Positions 22,836 to 35,159 of a stretch of DNA of 64,000 nt are shown here, piece by piece. The stretch is from Escallonia rubra (lineage: Eukaryota > Streptophyta > Magnoliopsida > Escalloniales > Escalloniaceae). The notes beneath the pieces were generated by a model. That model saw only the letters and a program-made list of their open reading frames with translations, had not been told where the DNA came from and made no database searches. A program made the position numbers and the translations under genes. The stretch covers positions 107,497-171,496 of the forward strand of contig JAVXUO010002589.1 of NCBI GenBank assembly GCA_033065855.1, read 5' to 3'. The first letter of the stretch is position 1; every line of letters starts with the position of its first letter.

Positions 22836-25800
22836 TTGTCCTCTTAATCTTATTAAAAATCAGTCATCCTCTTCTATTACTAAGAATAAAATGAAACATG
22901 TATGGGTGCCAAAATTTTTTTTATCTAATCTTTCAGGACCCAAGAAAGTGTGGGTACCTAAAGGAACGAAACCAGAATCTGTTGTAGGTATGCTTGAAAG
23001 CAAGGGTAGACTGCAACAAATGGATTCTCGACAGCGGATGTTCAAGACATATGACAGGTGATCGCTCTCTTTTCTAGCACATCACCCCGAAAAATGGCGG
23101 GCTTGTTACCTTTGGAGACAACTCTAATGGGAAGATCATCGGTAAAGGTAAAATTGGCACCGGTTCCATTTCTATCGACAACGTATCCTTAGTTGACGGT
23201 TTAAAGTTCAATTTGATAAGTATCAGTCAACTAATCGATAGTGGACACATTGTTCAGTTTGAAGGCGATAAATGTCTTATCAGTCATGTCTCTGATGGAG
23301 GTACACTGATCGGTAAGAGAGATGGTAATAACTATACTCTATCTTTTGATGCATCTGACTCTTCTCGTGAAGTGTGTCTTTCTGTTCAGTACAATGATAT
23401 TTGGTTGTGGCATCGTAGATTAGGTCATGTTCACATGGATCTAATCAAGAAACTTTTCTCGAAAGACCTTGTCAGAGGCTTACCAAATTTGAGGTTTATC
23501 AAGGATAAAGTCTGTGATGCCTGTCAATATGGTAAACAGTCAAAAACTTCTTTTCAAGCCAAAAATGTTGTTTCCACCTCTCGTCCTCTTCAACTCCTTC
23601 ACTTAGATCTTTTTGGCCCTACTAGAAATGCTAGCCTAAGTGGAAAATTTTATGCCTTCGTCATTGTTGACAATTTTTCAAGCTACACATGGGTTCTTTT
23701 TCTAACTCATAAAGATGAAGCATTTGAAAAAAAATTCAGTCTTGTTAAGCAGCTTCAAAATGAGAAGGAGTTGAAGCTTGTAAAAATTCGAAGTGATCAT
23801 GGCGGTGAATTTGAAAAAGATTTTATCCCTTTTTGTATTCAAAATGGCATTTCACATGAGTTTTCTGCTCCTCGGACACCCCAACAAAATGGAGTTGTAG
23901 AGAGAAAGAATCGTACTCTTCAAGAAATGGCCAGAACCATGCTTCATGAAAACTCTCTGCCAAAATACTTCTGGGCAGAAGCCGTCAGCACTTCCTGTTA
24001 CGTGTTGAACAGAGTACTCATCAGACCAATTCTTGATAAAACTCCTTACGAACTGTTCTCAAATCAAAAACCAAAAATCGATTATTTCAAGATTTTCGGT
24101 TGCAAATGTTTTATTTTGAACAATCGTGAGAATTTGGGGAAGTTCGATGCGAAATCTAACGAGGGAATATTTCTTGGTTATTCATTAAAAAGTAGAGCAT
24201 ATAGAATTTATAACCGTAGGTCTATGACTGTTGAAGAATCTATGCATGTAGTATTTGAAGAATCTAATGTTGAAAAATCAAGTAAGAATGTAGGTGATGA
24301 CAGTGAAGAACTCTACATGGACTTGAACAACAAACTTAATGTCTCCTCAACTGAGGGGGAGTGTTCAACATCTTCTCACAACAATAATGATGAGACTTTG
24401 CCACTTCCAAAAAGTTGGAGATATTCTTCGAGTCATCCATTAGACCAAGTCATAGGTAATGTGGAACGCGGAGTTACAACTCGGTCTACGGTAAATCTTT
24501 TTTGTGCGGATTTTGCCTTTCTTTCTCAAATTGAGCCTAAAAACATTTCAGAGGCCCTAAATGATTCTGAGTGGATTCTTGCCATGCAAGATGAATTGAA
24601 TCAATTCGAGAGAAGCGATGTTTGGTCACTAGTTTCGGCTCCTGTTTAACAAAAGGTCATTGGAACAAAGTGGGTTTTTCGAAACAAACTTGATGAAAAT
24701 GGCCATATTATTCGTAACAAAGCCAGACTAGTTGCTCAAGGATACAATCAAGTCGAAGGGGTTGATTTTGATGAAACTTTTGCCCCAGTTGCTCGACTTG
24801 AAGCTATCCGAATTCTTTTGGCATTTTCATGTCATTTGAACTTCAAACTTTTTCAAATGGACGTGAAAAGTGCTTTCTTGAATGGGGTAATATAGGAGGA
24901 AGTTTTTGTTAAACAACCTCCCGGTTTTGAAAATGAAAAATACCCCAATCATGTTTTTAAATTGAAAAAGGCTTTGTACGGTCTTAAACAAGCTCCTCGA
25001 GCTTGGTACGATCATCTTAGCAGCTTCCTCATTGATCATGGATTCTCTCGTGGCAAAGTCGATACTACTCTCTTTACGAAAACTCGTAATTCCCATATTT
25101 TAATAGTTCAAATATATGTTGATGACATTATCTTTGGTGCCACTAACAATGATCTATGCCAAGAGTTTGCTGAGAATATGCGCAGGGAATTTGAGATGAG
25201 CATGATGGGTGAACTCGCTTTCTTTCTTGGACTTCAAATCAAGCAGTCAAAAGAAGGAATTTTTATCAATCAGTCTAAGTACACTCGGGAACTTTTGAAA
25301 AGGTTTGGCTTGGATAATGCTAAACCTAGAGGTACCCCTATTTCTCCTAGTGTTAATCTTATCAAAGATGAAAATGGTAAAGATGTAGATAGTAAACTTT
25401 TTCGTGGTATGATTGGTAGTTTACTCTATCTTACTGCCTCTAAACCTGACATCATGTTTAGTGTTTGCATCTGTGCTCGTTTTCAAGCTTGCCCTAAAGA
25501 ATCTCATTTATCTGCCATTAAACGTATTTTTAAATATCTCTCTGGCACTTTAAACTTAGGTCTCTGGTATCCTCGTAGTTCCTCACTAGATCTGGTCGAT
25601 TTTTCTGATTCTGATTATGCGGGATGTCTTGTTGATCGTAAGAGTACTAGTGGCACCTGTCAGTTTCTCGGCGATGCTTTAGTATCGTGGCACAGTAAGA
25701 AACAGACATCTGTGGCTCTATCCACAGCTGAAGCGGAAAATGTTGCAACTGGAAGCTGTTGTGCCCAAGTTTTATGGATGCGTCAAACTTTACAAGATTT

Positions 25801-26059
25801 TGGTGTCTCTATAGACCATATTCCTATTATGTGCGATAGTAGCAGTGCTATAGATATTAGTAAAAATCCTGTCCAACACTCGCGCACTAAGCACATCGAT
25901 ATTCATCATCACTTTCTCCGAGACAATGTTCAGAAAGGGTTAATAGAACTCAAGAAAGTTGGCTCTGAAGATCAGCTTGCCGATATCTTTACAAAACCAT
26001 TAGCTGAATCCTCTTTCTGTTCTCTTTGTCGTCGTTTAGGAATGTGCGATCTTAGTTAA
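22836..26059 (+). pseudogene. SIRE pol: protease, integrase, reverse transcriptase, RNase H (fossil)
   Basis: Protease region near 23015-23050. Integrase zinc domain (WHRRLGHVHMD, then CDACQYGKQ), catalytic core (LDLFGPT, SDHGGEFE, PQQNGVVERKNRTLQEMART). Reverse transcriptase ([36 protein letters not shown] with the YVDD site). RNase H ends in KHIDIHHHFLRD and LADIFTKPL. The order PR-INT-RT-RH confirms Ty1/copia. Long stretches are open (23213-24649 and 24962-26059), which agrees with a young copy, but a few breaks are present. Confidence 0.9.
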
Positions 26060-26084
26060 TTTTTGCTCCTGATGGACCTTGAGT

Positions 26085-26225
26085 CGACTAAAAGTCCAAT
26101 TTAAGTCGACTAAAAGTCCAATTTCAGTCGACTAAAAGTCCTCCTTCAGTCGACTGAAAGTCCACTTTCAGTCGACTCAAACCTCTTTAGTCGACTGAAA
26201 CATGACTTTCAGTCGACTGAAACTT
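26085..26225 (+). repeat. AGTCGAC palindromic repeat between pol and ORF3
   Basis: Seven units of about 22 bp carry AGTCGACT, several in the palindrome CTTTCAGTCGACTGAAAG (for example 26144-26163). They fill the whole spacer between the RNase H stop and the third ORF. The same TTTCAGTCGA core builds the LTR arrays. Confidence 0.85.
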
Positions 26226-26344
26226 CTTTGCCTATTTATATATCACCTTTTTCACTTTCACTTTTCACTGTTTGTCTTTCGTTTTCACTGTCGTTTCTCT
26301 TCTTCTCCTCTCTCTCTTGTCCACCTGTCACTTCAAGGACCCAT

Positions 26345-28281
26345 ATGGCCTCCAACCCATGTCCTCTAAGTCGTTGTCGTCTTGTCATTCAATCTAACGA
26401 CGAATCCGATGGGGATCCGCTCTCTACTGATGCTGTGGCTGCTCCACCACTTCCGACCACCCACCGTCGCACCCGTCAAACATCCATCGCTGCTTCGCGC
26501 CGATCGTCCTCTACAACTGTCCTTCCGCCATCTGTTGTTTCGTCCACTTCAGGTACTGTAGTTCCTACCCATCCTCCTCCACCTGCTGCCTCTTCTTCAT
26601 CTGCTCCTCTACCAACTTGCCCACCCCCTACCTGCCCATATACTTCCCCTACCGATATACTTCACATTCCCTATTTCTTTCCAACTGCCGACGACCAAAT
26701 CACACATTATACAAATTTCATCAATCGAGAAGTCATCCCCGGTCGTCCAAATGATGTCAATCCCATGACTCAACTTGGTGTTACCGCCCTGTTTGAGTGA
26801 ATGGGCTGTCTCTCCATTCTCTCTCCACCCTCCACTTATTATCCTGCTCTTGTACGCATGTTCTACTCCAACTTGCATTTTAATGCTCAACCACCTACTT
26901 TTTTGACCTCTTATGTGAATGGGGTCCACATCCGTCTTGATGCCACCACCTTGGCCCACATTTTCGGTTTTACAAATCAATACTCTACCCTTGTTTTCAC
27001 CGCCAACACGTGGTGTACCACCAGTTCTTTTACTCCACTCCAACATACTCAAACTCTCTTAGGGGACCCGTCTATATCTCAACCCCGTAAACCCAATTTG
27101 GGTGACATGTCTCCTCTTCATCGCGTTCTCCACCTTATTCTTTGTTACAATCTCTCGGCCCGTTCCGGCTCCTATGCTACCTTTTCATACTTAGACATCA
27201 TTCTTCTCACCCATTTCATTCCGGGTTCTCCATTAAACATTGTAGGCATTATCATGCTCGTCATGAATGCCCGTAAAAACAAATCCTCTACTAATCTTCC
27301 CTTCGGCCTTCTGTTAACTCGCATTTTTGAACATTTTCATGTTCCTTCCTCTGCTACTCCAATTCCCTCAGCCCCCACTTCCACTCCCTTCCCATCTTTT
27401 CCCCCACCTCCACTTCCCTCTACTCAGTTCATACCCCCTGCCCCTACTGACCTTTCTAGCTCTCTTCCCTTTCCTCCTCATGATCCATCTAGCTCTATTC
27501 CCTTTCCTCCTCCTGACCCTTCCACCTCGGTTCCTCCTCTTCCCACCCCTCCTCACCCTGCTGATCCCTTCTTCACTAGTCCGCTCAACGACTTCTCCAA
27601 TTTCAATTTTGATGATTTCCTCTCTTCTGACCACCCGACCTATCTGACACTCTCTCCCGTCTCTCTACTTCGATTCAGTTAATTTTTGAATCGCAAACCA
27701 CCCTTGTTGCTTCCATAACAGCCAACCACATTGTTCTCCTTCACGAGCTGGCTGCCCTTCAGCAGTCGGCTTAACACTCTTCCGCCCAACTTCTCTCGAA
27801 CCAAATAGATTTTCACAACCTCCTCAATGACCTTACCGCTAACCTCACCTCTCTCACTCTAAATCAAACTCCCCTTCTGGAAAGTTTGACTTGGATGCAG
27901 CAGGATCTTCACCGCCAACAAGAGGCTACTTTTCAGGCTCATCGTCGCCAGGCTTATCTCACCACGAGCATTCTGACCGAACAAAACTGCTATTTGGCTC
28001 ATCAGATCTTTGATCAGGCTCACGGTTTTTGGGTGACTCGTCCAGATGTCTTTCTTTCTCGACATACTGGCAACGTAGGGGAAGAATGGTTCTTCAACCC
28101 GCATCTTCCTTACAACCCTCCGCCGCCGCGCTCTCCTCGTGTCATTGAAGTAGTTGAAGTTCCTACAACAGCTCCGACGCCTGATGATCCCTCCTCTTCT
28201 GCACACGGTGCTCGTTGGTCTGCTCCGCCGCCCGCTGATCCCTCATCCTCTGCCCAGGGTTCTCGCCGCCGTCGGCCTTAG
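26345..28281 (+). pseudogene. SIRE third ORF, envelope-like region (fossil)
   Basis: Located between pol and the 3' LTR, where SIRE-lineage elements carry an extra ORF often called envelope-like. The start is taken at MASNPCPLSRCRLVIQSNDE. Features: a Ser/Pro/Thr-rich stretch, a conserved block (NFINREVIPGRP, then THILAHIFGFTNQ-like DATTLAHIFGFTNQ), a Pro-rich segment (27360-27570), and a C-terminal part (from 27886) rich in Gln and His. Whether such ORFs ever acted as an envelope in plants is not established. The region is broken, with about two breaks. Confidence 0.75.
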
Positions 28282-28511
28282 TTTTTATTTATTATTTTGA
28301 TTGTTGCAATGGCTGCCCCTCTTTTTGCTTTGACAAAGGGGGAGAACATGTATTAATCTATCGTTCTATTTATGCATCTGTATTAAATATTTTGTTGAAT
28401 ATTTAGAGATTCTCTTTTTATTATTCCCTTGTATGAATATTAACTGATTAAGGGCGAGTATGTCTTTTTAAATGTTAGAACTAATATTGTCATCATCAAA
28501 AAGGGGGAGAT

Positions 28512-29737
28512 TGTTGACCTGATGATTTTAATGATTTCAGACTTATCTTATCTAACATTAATCTGACAATATTATTAAAGATAAATATTTCAGGTTTTAT
28601 CTTAATCAAACAAAGACATAACCTTGTCATGGATGACAGAGACTTTGCACGACCTTGACATGGATGACAAAGACTTTGGACTTGGTTGGACTTGGTTGGA
28701 CTCGAGTTTTGGACTACAAATGAAGATGCAAGATCTTGAAGTATATTTTTTATTGATTAGCTTTTCTTTAAGTCCTTCTTAAAAAGATCTGACAAAAATT
28801 CTAGTAAAGAACGAAGCCAAGATTTTTAGTCGAAATCAAGTTTTTCAGTCGAAGCCAAAATGTTTTAGTCAAAGCTGTGACTTTCAGTCGAAGCTAAGAC
28901 TTTCAGTCGAAGCTAAGATTTTCAGTCGAAGCTGTGACTTTCAGTCGAAGCTAAAACTTTCAGTCGAAGCTATGGCTTTCAGTCGAAGCTGAGACTTTCA
29001 GTCGAAGCCAAATGTTTTAGTCGAAGTCAAGATTTTCAGTCGAAGCCAAATGTTTTAGTCGAAGCTAAAACTTTCAATCGAAGCCAAGACTTTCAGTCGA
29101 AGCCAAGACTTTTAGTCCAAGCCAAAATGTTTTAGTCGAATCCTTCTTGTTTGGCTTTTCTTTCTTAACGGTCCACTATTTCTTTCCTGTATAAATAGGA
29201 AGTCCGTTAGAGCATTTATTACCCTTTTCTCTTGCGCGAATTTTTTACTCCTAAAAACTCTCTCATCTCAATCTCTTATTCTTATCTATTGTCTTTTGAG
29301 TGAGTTTACCTTTGAGAAAGTTCTTTGTAAGCTTCTTGGTTTGGTTCTTGAAAGGATATAGATCTTCCCACCTAAGAAGGCTTAGCTTTAAACTTTCATT
29401 GTAATATCTGCTCAAGAAGGAGCCTGTTTATAGTATTCAAATTGTAAATCTCTTTTCATTTGTAATCTGTTGGAAACCTTGGAAGGGTTTCAGAAATTGT
29501 ACTGAGGTTTGAGCTAGCACCCGAAGCTAGTTGGTTTAGTGAAAGGCTCGAGTAAGTCTCCCTTGTGTGGAGTGCTCGAGGACTGGACGTAGGCTGGTGG
29601 GGCCGAACTAGTATAAATCTCTATGTTAAACTTGCTACTGTTATATCTGTCTTTACTTTGTAATCTCATTTTTAAATTCATACTCAAAGTTGTAAAACAC
29701 CTATTCACCCCCCTCTAGGTGTATTTAGGGACCTACA
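28512..29737 (+). repeat. SIRE LTR 3 (3' LTR)
   Basis: 1226 bp, TG...CA, with about 17 minisatellite units (28815-29143). It is preceded by the purine tract and followed by the ACTGG target duplication. Confidence 0.92.
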
Positions 29738-30410
29738 ACTGGTTCACAGTCGTTTGTGGTTGCTCGCTCGGAGATGGTACTTGATTAAGCCTTAGATTTT
29801 TTGGTTTAATGTTTAAATCATCTTAATGTGAATGTAGATCATCTTATTATTTGCACAAAGATCCTGAAACGTAGAAAGAACCTGATCAAATTGTGTTTCA
29901 CAAGCATACATATTTCTCCAAGAAACACAATAAGTATATCACGGATGAAGCCGAGTGAAATCAGGTAACAAATTTCCATGTGAGATAATTTTCCGTGTTA
30001 GAAGCCACACATTATTTGATTAATTTCACTATCAATTTCAGAAACAAATGGAAGAAATGCTGTCCGAGAATCCACAAATGGACCCAGTGGAGATTGCAAA
30101 GACCGTTCTAGACAAGAGCAAAAAGCCAGGTCGTATTAAGGGTCTCGGGTTTGGGCCAAGACCGCCCACGTCCCTGTCTCAACAATTAGTTTTGGAGGAA
30201 GCCCGGCGTCGTGCTGGTTTGGAAAATGAGCTGCAGGAGTACAAGGCTCTTATGCATGAGCAACAATTGGAGCTCAATTCTCAGAAATTAGAGGTAGCGA
30301 TGTACAAGTCACTCATGCAAGAACAACAATCCTGACTTGACCGAATGGAAGCTATGATAAATCTCCAAATGACTCAACCACCATCTTTTCACTCATCCAC
30401 GAATACTTAG

Positions 30411-30900
30411 AGGTTCCTTTCGATTCCCTAATCTTTCTCTTAATATCTTCCTGAGTGTTTGCGTAGATACACCTACCTGCCTATTGTTGTCCTATAGCCT
30501 TTTATTATTTTTTTCTTTAAAGTTAGTTGAATTAATCCCAAAAGATCAAATGTACACTAGTAAGTTTATCCCTAAGCTAGACATTCCCAGCTTAAGGTTC
30601 AGTTTACAAAACAAAATCAGTCTAGTAATATCCCTACATCAAGTCCCCAGTTAATTAGCACAATGTTTCTTATTGCTTTGTATTAACACCTTTTTCTAGC
30701 TTCTAATACTCCAATGTATCCACTGCTTGGTCACCTGAGATAGGCTTTTCATGGTTTGACTTTGCTACTTGAAGATTCTAGCATTTCGTTCACCCTATAT
30801 CTTGTACACAGTGACTGTAGCTCCTAGTTCCCTGAGCTTAGCATGAAAGTGTCCTATAGTTATATGTTATGAAATCTTGTTTATGTGAAATCGTTTAGCT
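30411..30900. other. E1 sequence downstream of the TnpA-like gene
   Basis: No gene seen. This is likely the 3' untranslated part and flanking DNA of the E1 gene. Confidence 0.4.
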
Positions 30901-30904
30901 AAGG

Positions 30905-31470
30905 CCTTTGCTTACACATCTAGACCTTTTATTCACACTCACCAAATCACTTGCACACCTGCACATGAATAAACTCTCTCGTCTCCTTCCCATTGCACTG
31001 AATCCCTCCCTCCCTCCCACACATGCGCGCGCGCACACACACACAATGTCTAATTACAAACAGCTGCATAAATTACACATGCTTTTGTTCGCAAGCACTG
31101 AACTCACACACATAGCACACTCTGCACCTTCACACCCCCTGCTTCACACACACACACACACACACACACAGCTGCACAAATTACACAGGCTTCTATTCAC
31201 ACACACTATACACCTTCACAATAACTTGGTTCGGTAAAGTCAAGTCAACTCTTCTGCATTCACTAAGACCAGCCTTTCTCCCCCTATTTCGTACACCCCC
31301 AAAGCGCGCACACATACACACACACACACACACACACTCACACACACACACTGTGTGATTACACACAACTGCACAATTACACGCGCCTTTGTTCATACAC
31401 ATTGAAATCACACACAAAGCACACCCTACACCTTCACACCCCTGCTTCACATATCTAAAAAGTGCATACA
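30905..31470. repeat. CA-rich block repeat with microsatellites
   Basis: A block reading AATTACA...CAGCTGCA...TTCACACCCCTGCTTCACA recurs at about 31045-31150, partly at 31165-31225, and at 31345-31455. Copies are separated by pure CA runs (31145-31172, 31315-31350). Open frames across it are low-complexity Thr/His and are not genes. Confidence 0.7.
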
Positions 31471-31814
31471 CATGCACAAATTGTAAAACTGATCAACAAC
31501 CAAAGTATAAAAAGATAAGTGATAGGGATTGCCATTATTACAAGTAGAAAGCGGGCGACAGAGTGGAAGTAGAAAACGGATGATGGTGTTTTGAAGTACA
31601 TTGTTGATGCATGCGCTTCATGCTCATTAAGACTGTGAGATGTACAGTAGAGACGTTCTCTATGCAGTGCTTCATGGCTACATTTATCCGTGAGTTTTAG
31701 GTTAGGTATTTATCCATGACCGTACCTTGGATTTATCCTCTTCTTTGATTTTTCAATCCCCCATCTATATGCTGTCTAGGTTAAAAATTTTACCGCAATT
31801 TTCATAGGTGAGAT

Positions 31815-33431
31815 TAGGGGTGAGCATTTAAACTGTGAAAACCGATCCAACCAATCTGACCAATTTCAAATTGATCGTAAAAACAGTCGGTTTTTTTTTT
31901 CATTTTCCAAACCGCATATTCGGTTCGGTTTGTATTTTTTGAAACCGTTCTAAACCGAACCGACCGTACTTAATATATAATATATATTTTTTAACTAACC
32001 CCAGTTAATTTTACTAACTGCCTTAGTTAAACTTAACCCATTAATATAAATAACAAGTAACCCTAAATTTCATTTACCCTAATTCCTACTTTTCATTTTT
32101 TCATACGCCATCAGAAAGCCCTCAGCCTCCACTCCGCCGATTCTGCCGATTGCTCCACGCCTCCAGATCTGTTATCTGCCGATTACTCCACGGCAGTGCC
32201 TCCTCAGCCACGTCTCTCCTCTAGCCGGCATCTCCACCTCCCACCGGCGTCTCTCCATCTTTGACGTCTCTCCTCCCGCCGGCGCCATAAATCTCCGCCA
32301 GTCTCCAAGTACGAAGTTATGTCTCCATTTCTCCTCTACTCTTATGTTTCTTCTTTTTTCTTTTGTTTCTTGAATCTTTTCTCTTCAATTTCTTCTCTTC
32401 ACCACATGATCTGAAAAGGCAATCTTGTGCTATACTCCGGTGATCTCGCGCCCATGACGTGATTTGGGCATAGATCTTTTTTCCTTTTATTCAACGCAAA
32501 GAAAAGGACAATTTAATATGAATGGTACGGCGTATGGAATGATGAATTGGTACTAGTAGTAATGGGCCTTCTACCTGCTTCTACTCTTTTCTTGGCATTG
32601 AGGTACCAGTCACAGTGATGTATGAACCAGAAGTAGGACCAAACTGAGAGTTATCCCTAGCGGTTGTTCTGAGAATGGCTTATTTCAGTTTTTGAGTAAC
32701 TTTTTTAGATAAAGCCCTTATGCTGCCCATTCTAAGTGCTGAGTGCTGCCATTATAAGTGATGCAATGCAGCTCTGCAATTGAATTATAAGTGCTGCCAT
32801 TTTAAGTGCTGAGTTGCAGGTATCTTAGGAATTATATGCTGATTATATGTTGATTCTTATCTGCTGATTCCTTTTTATTTTCATTTTTCAGAAACTATAT
32901 GCTGATTGAAGGTTGATTGGTGACGAAGGTTTTGAAGATGCCAAAGTTGATCCTTAAGACTTGTTCCATATTTAACTTAATCTTAATCTGGATGCTGTTT
33001 AATAATGTCTAACTTGATTACAACTTTAACTCATGCCGTGTAATGAACAATTTAGAGTTATGTAATTTGATTTGAAAACTCATGCCATGTAATGATCTTT
33101 TTTTATCTATGTAATTTGATTTGAAATTTAGATCTTTTAACAGATAATTGTAAATTAATGATATTGTGTAATGACTAGTCTGTCTTGTTATGTAATCTGA
33201 TTAGGATTTAAAACTTAGTGCTTGGTTACTTCTTTGAGTTGTTAGTACACAATTTTATTATTTTTGGGCTTGAAAAGGAGTCTAGCCCAAACCGTTTGAA
33301 CCGCTCAAACCGAACCATTCAAACCGAACCGTTTGAACGCGATTTGGTTTATTTTTTCCCAAACCAATGTTGGTCGGTTCGGTTTGGTATTCAGCCTCCA
33401 AACCGAACCAATCGAACCGTGCTCACCCCTA
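31815..33431. mobile_element. Non-autonomous hAT transposon, 1617 bp
   Basis: The ends are perfect 12 bp inverted repeats (TAGGGGTGAGCA at 31815, TGCTCACCCCTA ending at 33431). They are flanked by a perfect 8 bp target duplication GGTGAGAT (31807-31814 and 33432-33439), the hAT signature. Subterminal clusters of AAACCGAACC/GGTTCGGTTT occur at both ends, likely transposase binding sites. No transposase is encoded. The interior has a CT/CG-rich leader-like part (32110-32320) ending near a possible exon edge, then AT-rich DNA. It inserted into E1. Confidence 0.95.
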
Positions 33432-33439
33432 GGTGAGAT

Positions 33440-35159
33440 AGGCCAGCCTTTAGGGATTTGATCGGGAAATTAAGATAATTGCTTACGATTGATGCTATCC
33501 TACAAGTTTCACTTATTTATCGTCGAAGCCATTAAGGATATAATTCAGTCTCCCGCCATGTAGTACAATCTAACTCTCTAAGGTTGAGTTAATTCAATAA
33601 GGATATCGCAAAAGATTATAAGGTACTTGGTTTTCTTTTAGTGCTCAGTAGGGGTTAATCTCTAGTAGGTTATTCTGGTTTTGAAGAGTGTTGCTGATAC
33701 TAGACTGTGGTACAGATAGTAGGCCTTCCGTAGAGTGTGGTACTGAGGGCTTGTAGGTGGTGAGGGGCTTATGCAAATCTGGAATTGGTAGTGGTTGTCT
33801 TTTGAGGAATGAGTAGGGTTAGGCTTGTTGGGAATGAAGGGTTGGAATGAGTTGGTAGGCATAGAATGAAGAGCTTGGTAGTGTGGCTTAGAGTGAATTC
33901 TAGTTAACATCAGATCCATTAAAATGAGGGAATTCCAGTTAAGGAGATGGGGTTTTTAAGTTACCTTGGGTGCAAGTTACATACTGAATTTGCTTCCCCA
34001 GAACTCGATGTTGCTTTAGAACTGTGTGATGCTGATGATGTAAAATCATTACTGTGTGATGCTATCGTTGAATGATATCTCGTTCTAAGTAATAATCTTG
34101 CCAATCAGGTTCACCTTCTTATAGGCATATAAAGTATTTTAGAGTGGTTGTCGCCTTCCGCCAACCTAAAAGCCCTGGACTCTAGTGTCCAACACACATA
34201 TTCAGCTCACTCTTCCTATCCACTCCACTAGAAAGAAACCCCTCGTTTAGTCAAGCACGTGTAACCTCTGAACCTCAACAACAAACCTCACGCCTCCATA
34301 ACTTCATTTTTTTGTTTCATTGTGTTTTCCTTATAGAGTTCTAATTTCCTTGCCATATAGCATACATTCTCATCTTAATACATTATATCACAGTAAGAAG
34401 ATTCAAAGTGAAAAGAATGGGGGGGGGGGGGGGGACCCATTGTTTGCAAGGAGATTTTGCAAGTTTAGTTCTAATTAAGGATACGATTGTATTACATTGA
34501 TTACCGGTGGAATATTGCTTTTTAGATAGAGATTTCATCTGTAAACGTCCATCGTATATATCTTGCACTGAACAAGTTTAATTTCTTTAGCTATCTTATA
34601 CTTTCTTCTTGAAAGGCTAAACATGATTGAGTAATTTGATTGTACGCGCATTTGTGATAAGAAAAAAGATGTAATTGATTGTGGTGGATTGCATGGAGTA
34701 TGGAGATCGAGGTTTGAGCAGCATCTTAACATGAATATTTCAATTCCTCTTTTCATTTTTAATGCAGGCTTACGATCATTGTTCTTTTAGTTGCGGTGTT
34801 CTCGGATGCGATATATACACATATCATCTTTGGACATGATATGAAGCAAGAGGTTGATATTTTATGTATCACCGACTGCTAGGATGTTTTTCTTTTTTGG
34901 CATAAAAATGTGCATTGTATAGTTCTAATTTGTACTTAAAATATATGTCAAGCTTTGTTGCTATATGTACTTATGTCCTCACCTTGTAACCAAGTAAATC
35001 TTTGTAATGGATAGCATTAGTTTTATATATTAGATTAAGACTTTTTTTACTATTTGTCGCTTAATCTTTCTATTATTTGTCCTTAATTAAAATCTTTCTA
35101 TTATTTTTCGTTAATTAAAATCTTTCTATTATTTGTCATTAGAATTTGATACTCGTCAA
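33440..35159. other. E1 3' filler, no gene recognised
   Basis: AT-rich DNA without coding pattern. It contains a run of 16 G at 34419-34434. Confidence 0.4.

Larger units (their letters stand above)
18137..29737 (+). mobile_element. SIRE/Maximus-type Ty1/copia retrotransposon with three LTRs
   Basis: The element starts TGTTGACC (18137) and ends CCTACA (29737), flanked by the 5 bp target duplication ACTGG at 18132-18136 and 29738-29742. LTRs lie at 18137-19252, 19809-21117 and 28512-29737. Primer binding sites follow the first two (TGGTATCAGAGCC at 19255, TGGCATCAGAGCC at 21120). A purine tract (AAGGGGGAGA, 28501-28510) precedes the third. Coding order is gag, PR-INT-RT-RH, then an extra envelope-like ORF, the mark of the SIRE/Maximus lineage. 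The copy is broken, with about half a dozen breaks. Second and third LTRs differ by only about 2-3% by eye outside their repeat arrays, so insertion looks recent, perhaps within one or two million years. Confidence 0.92.
16884..30410 (+). pseudogene. Ptta/En/Spm TnpA-like gene of E1, split by a retrotransposon
   Basis: Exon pieces, in order: 16884-17128 (MNSSNRVPQSGGPGNL); about 17245-17460 (GKTKGIGTSKMVK, an in-frame TGA, then VDRIASAKYANEIGIIVRSF and NSWHSIPQSQIDLIHERLG); about 17561-17720 (DKFEVINDGPHVKRY, then SLRNFKFSLKAKW); and 17901-17981 (ACLHPSEGMEV, then CDLWEREDYA, with one stop). The last ends at a GTATGT donor at 17982. The gene resumes after the SIRE element at about 29860-29960 (KEPDQIVFHKHTYFSKKHNK) and 30045-30335 (MEEMLSENPQMDPVEIA, then VLDKSKKPGRIKGLGFGPRP, then a Gln/Glu-rich helix). 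These are Transposase_24 family landmarks. The protein would bind the subterminal motifs. At least four stops are present, so it is decayed. The retrotransposon lies in an intron. Confidence 0.8.

Noticed and set aside
27368-27634. Minus-strand Arg/Gly-rich frame
   Set aside because: Shadow of the Pro/Ser-rich part of the SIRE third ORF.
30908-31477. Two open frames over the CA-rich blocks
   Set aside because: Simple Thr/His and Cys/Val repeats from microsatellite DNA.
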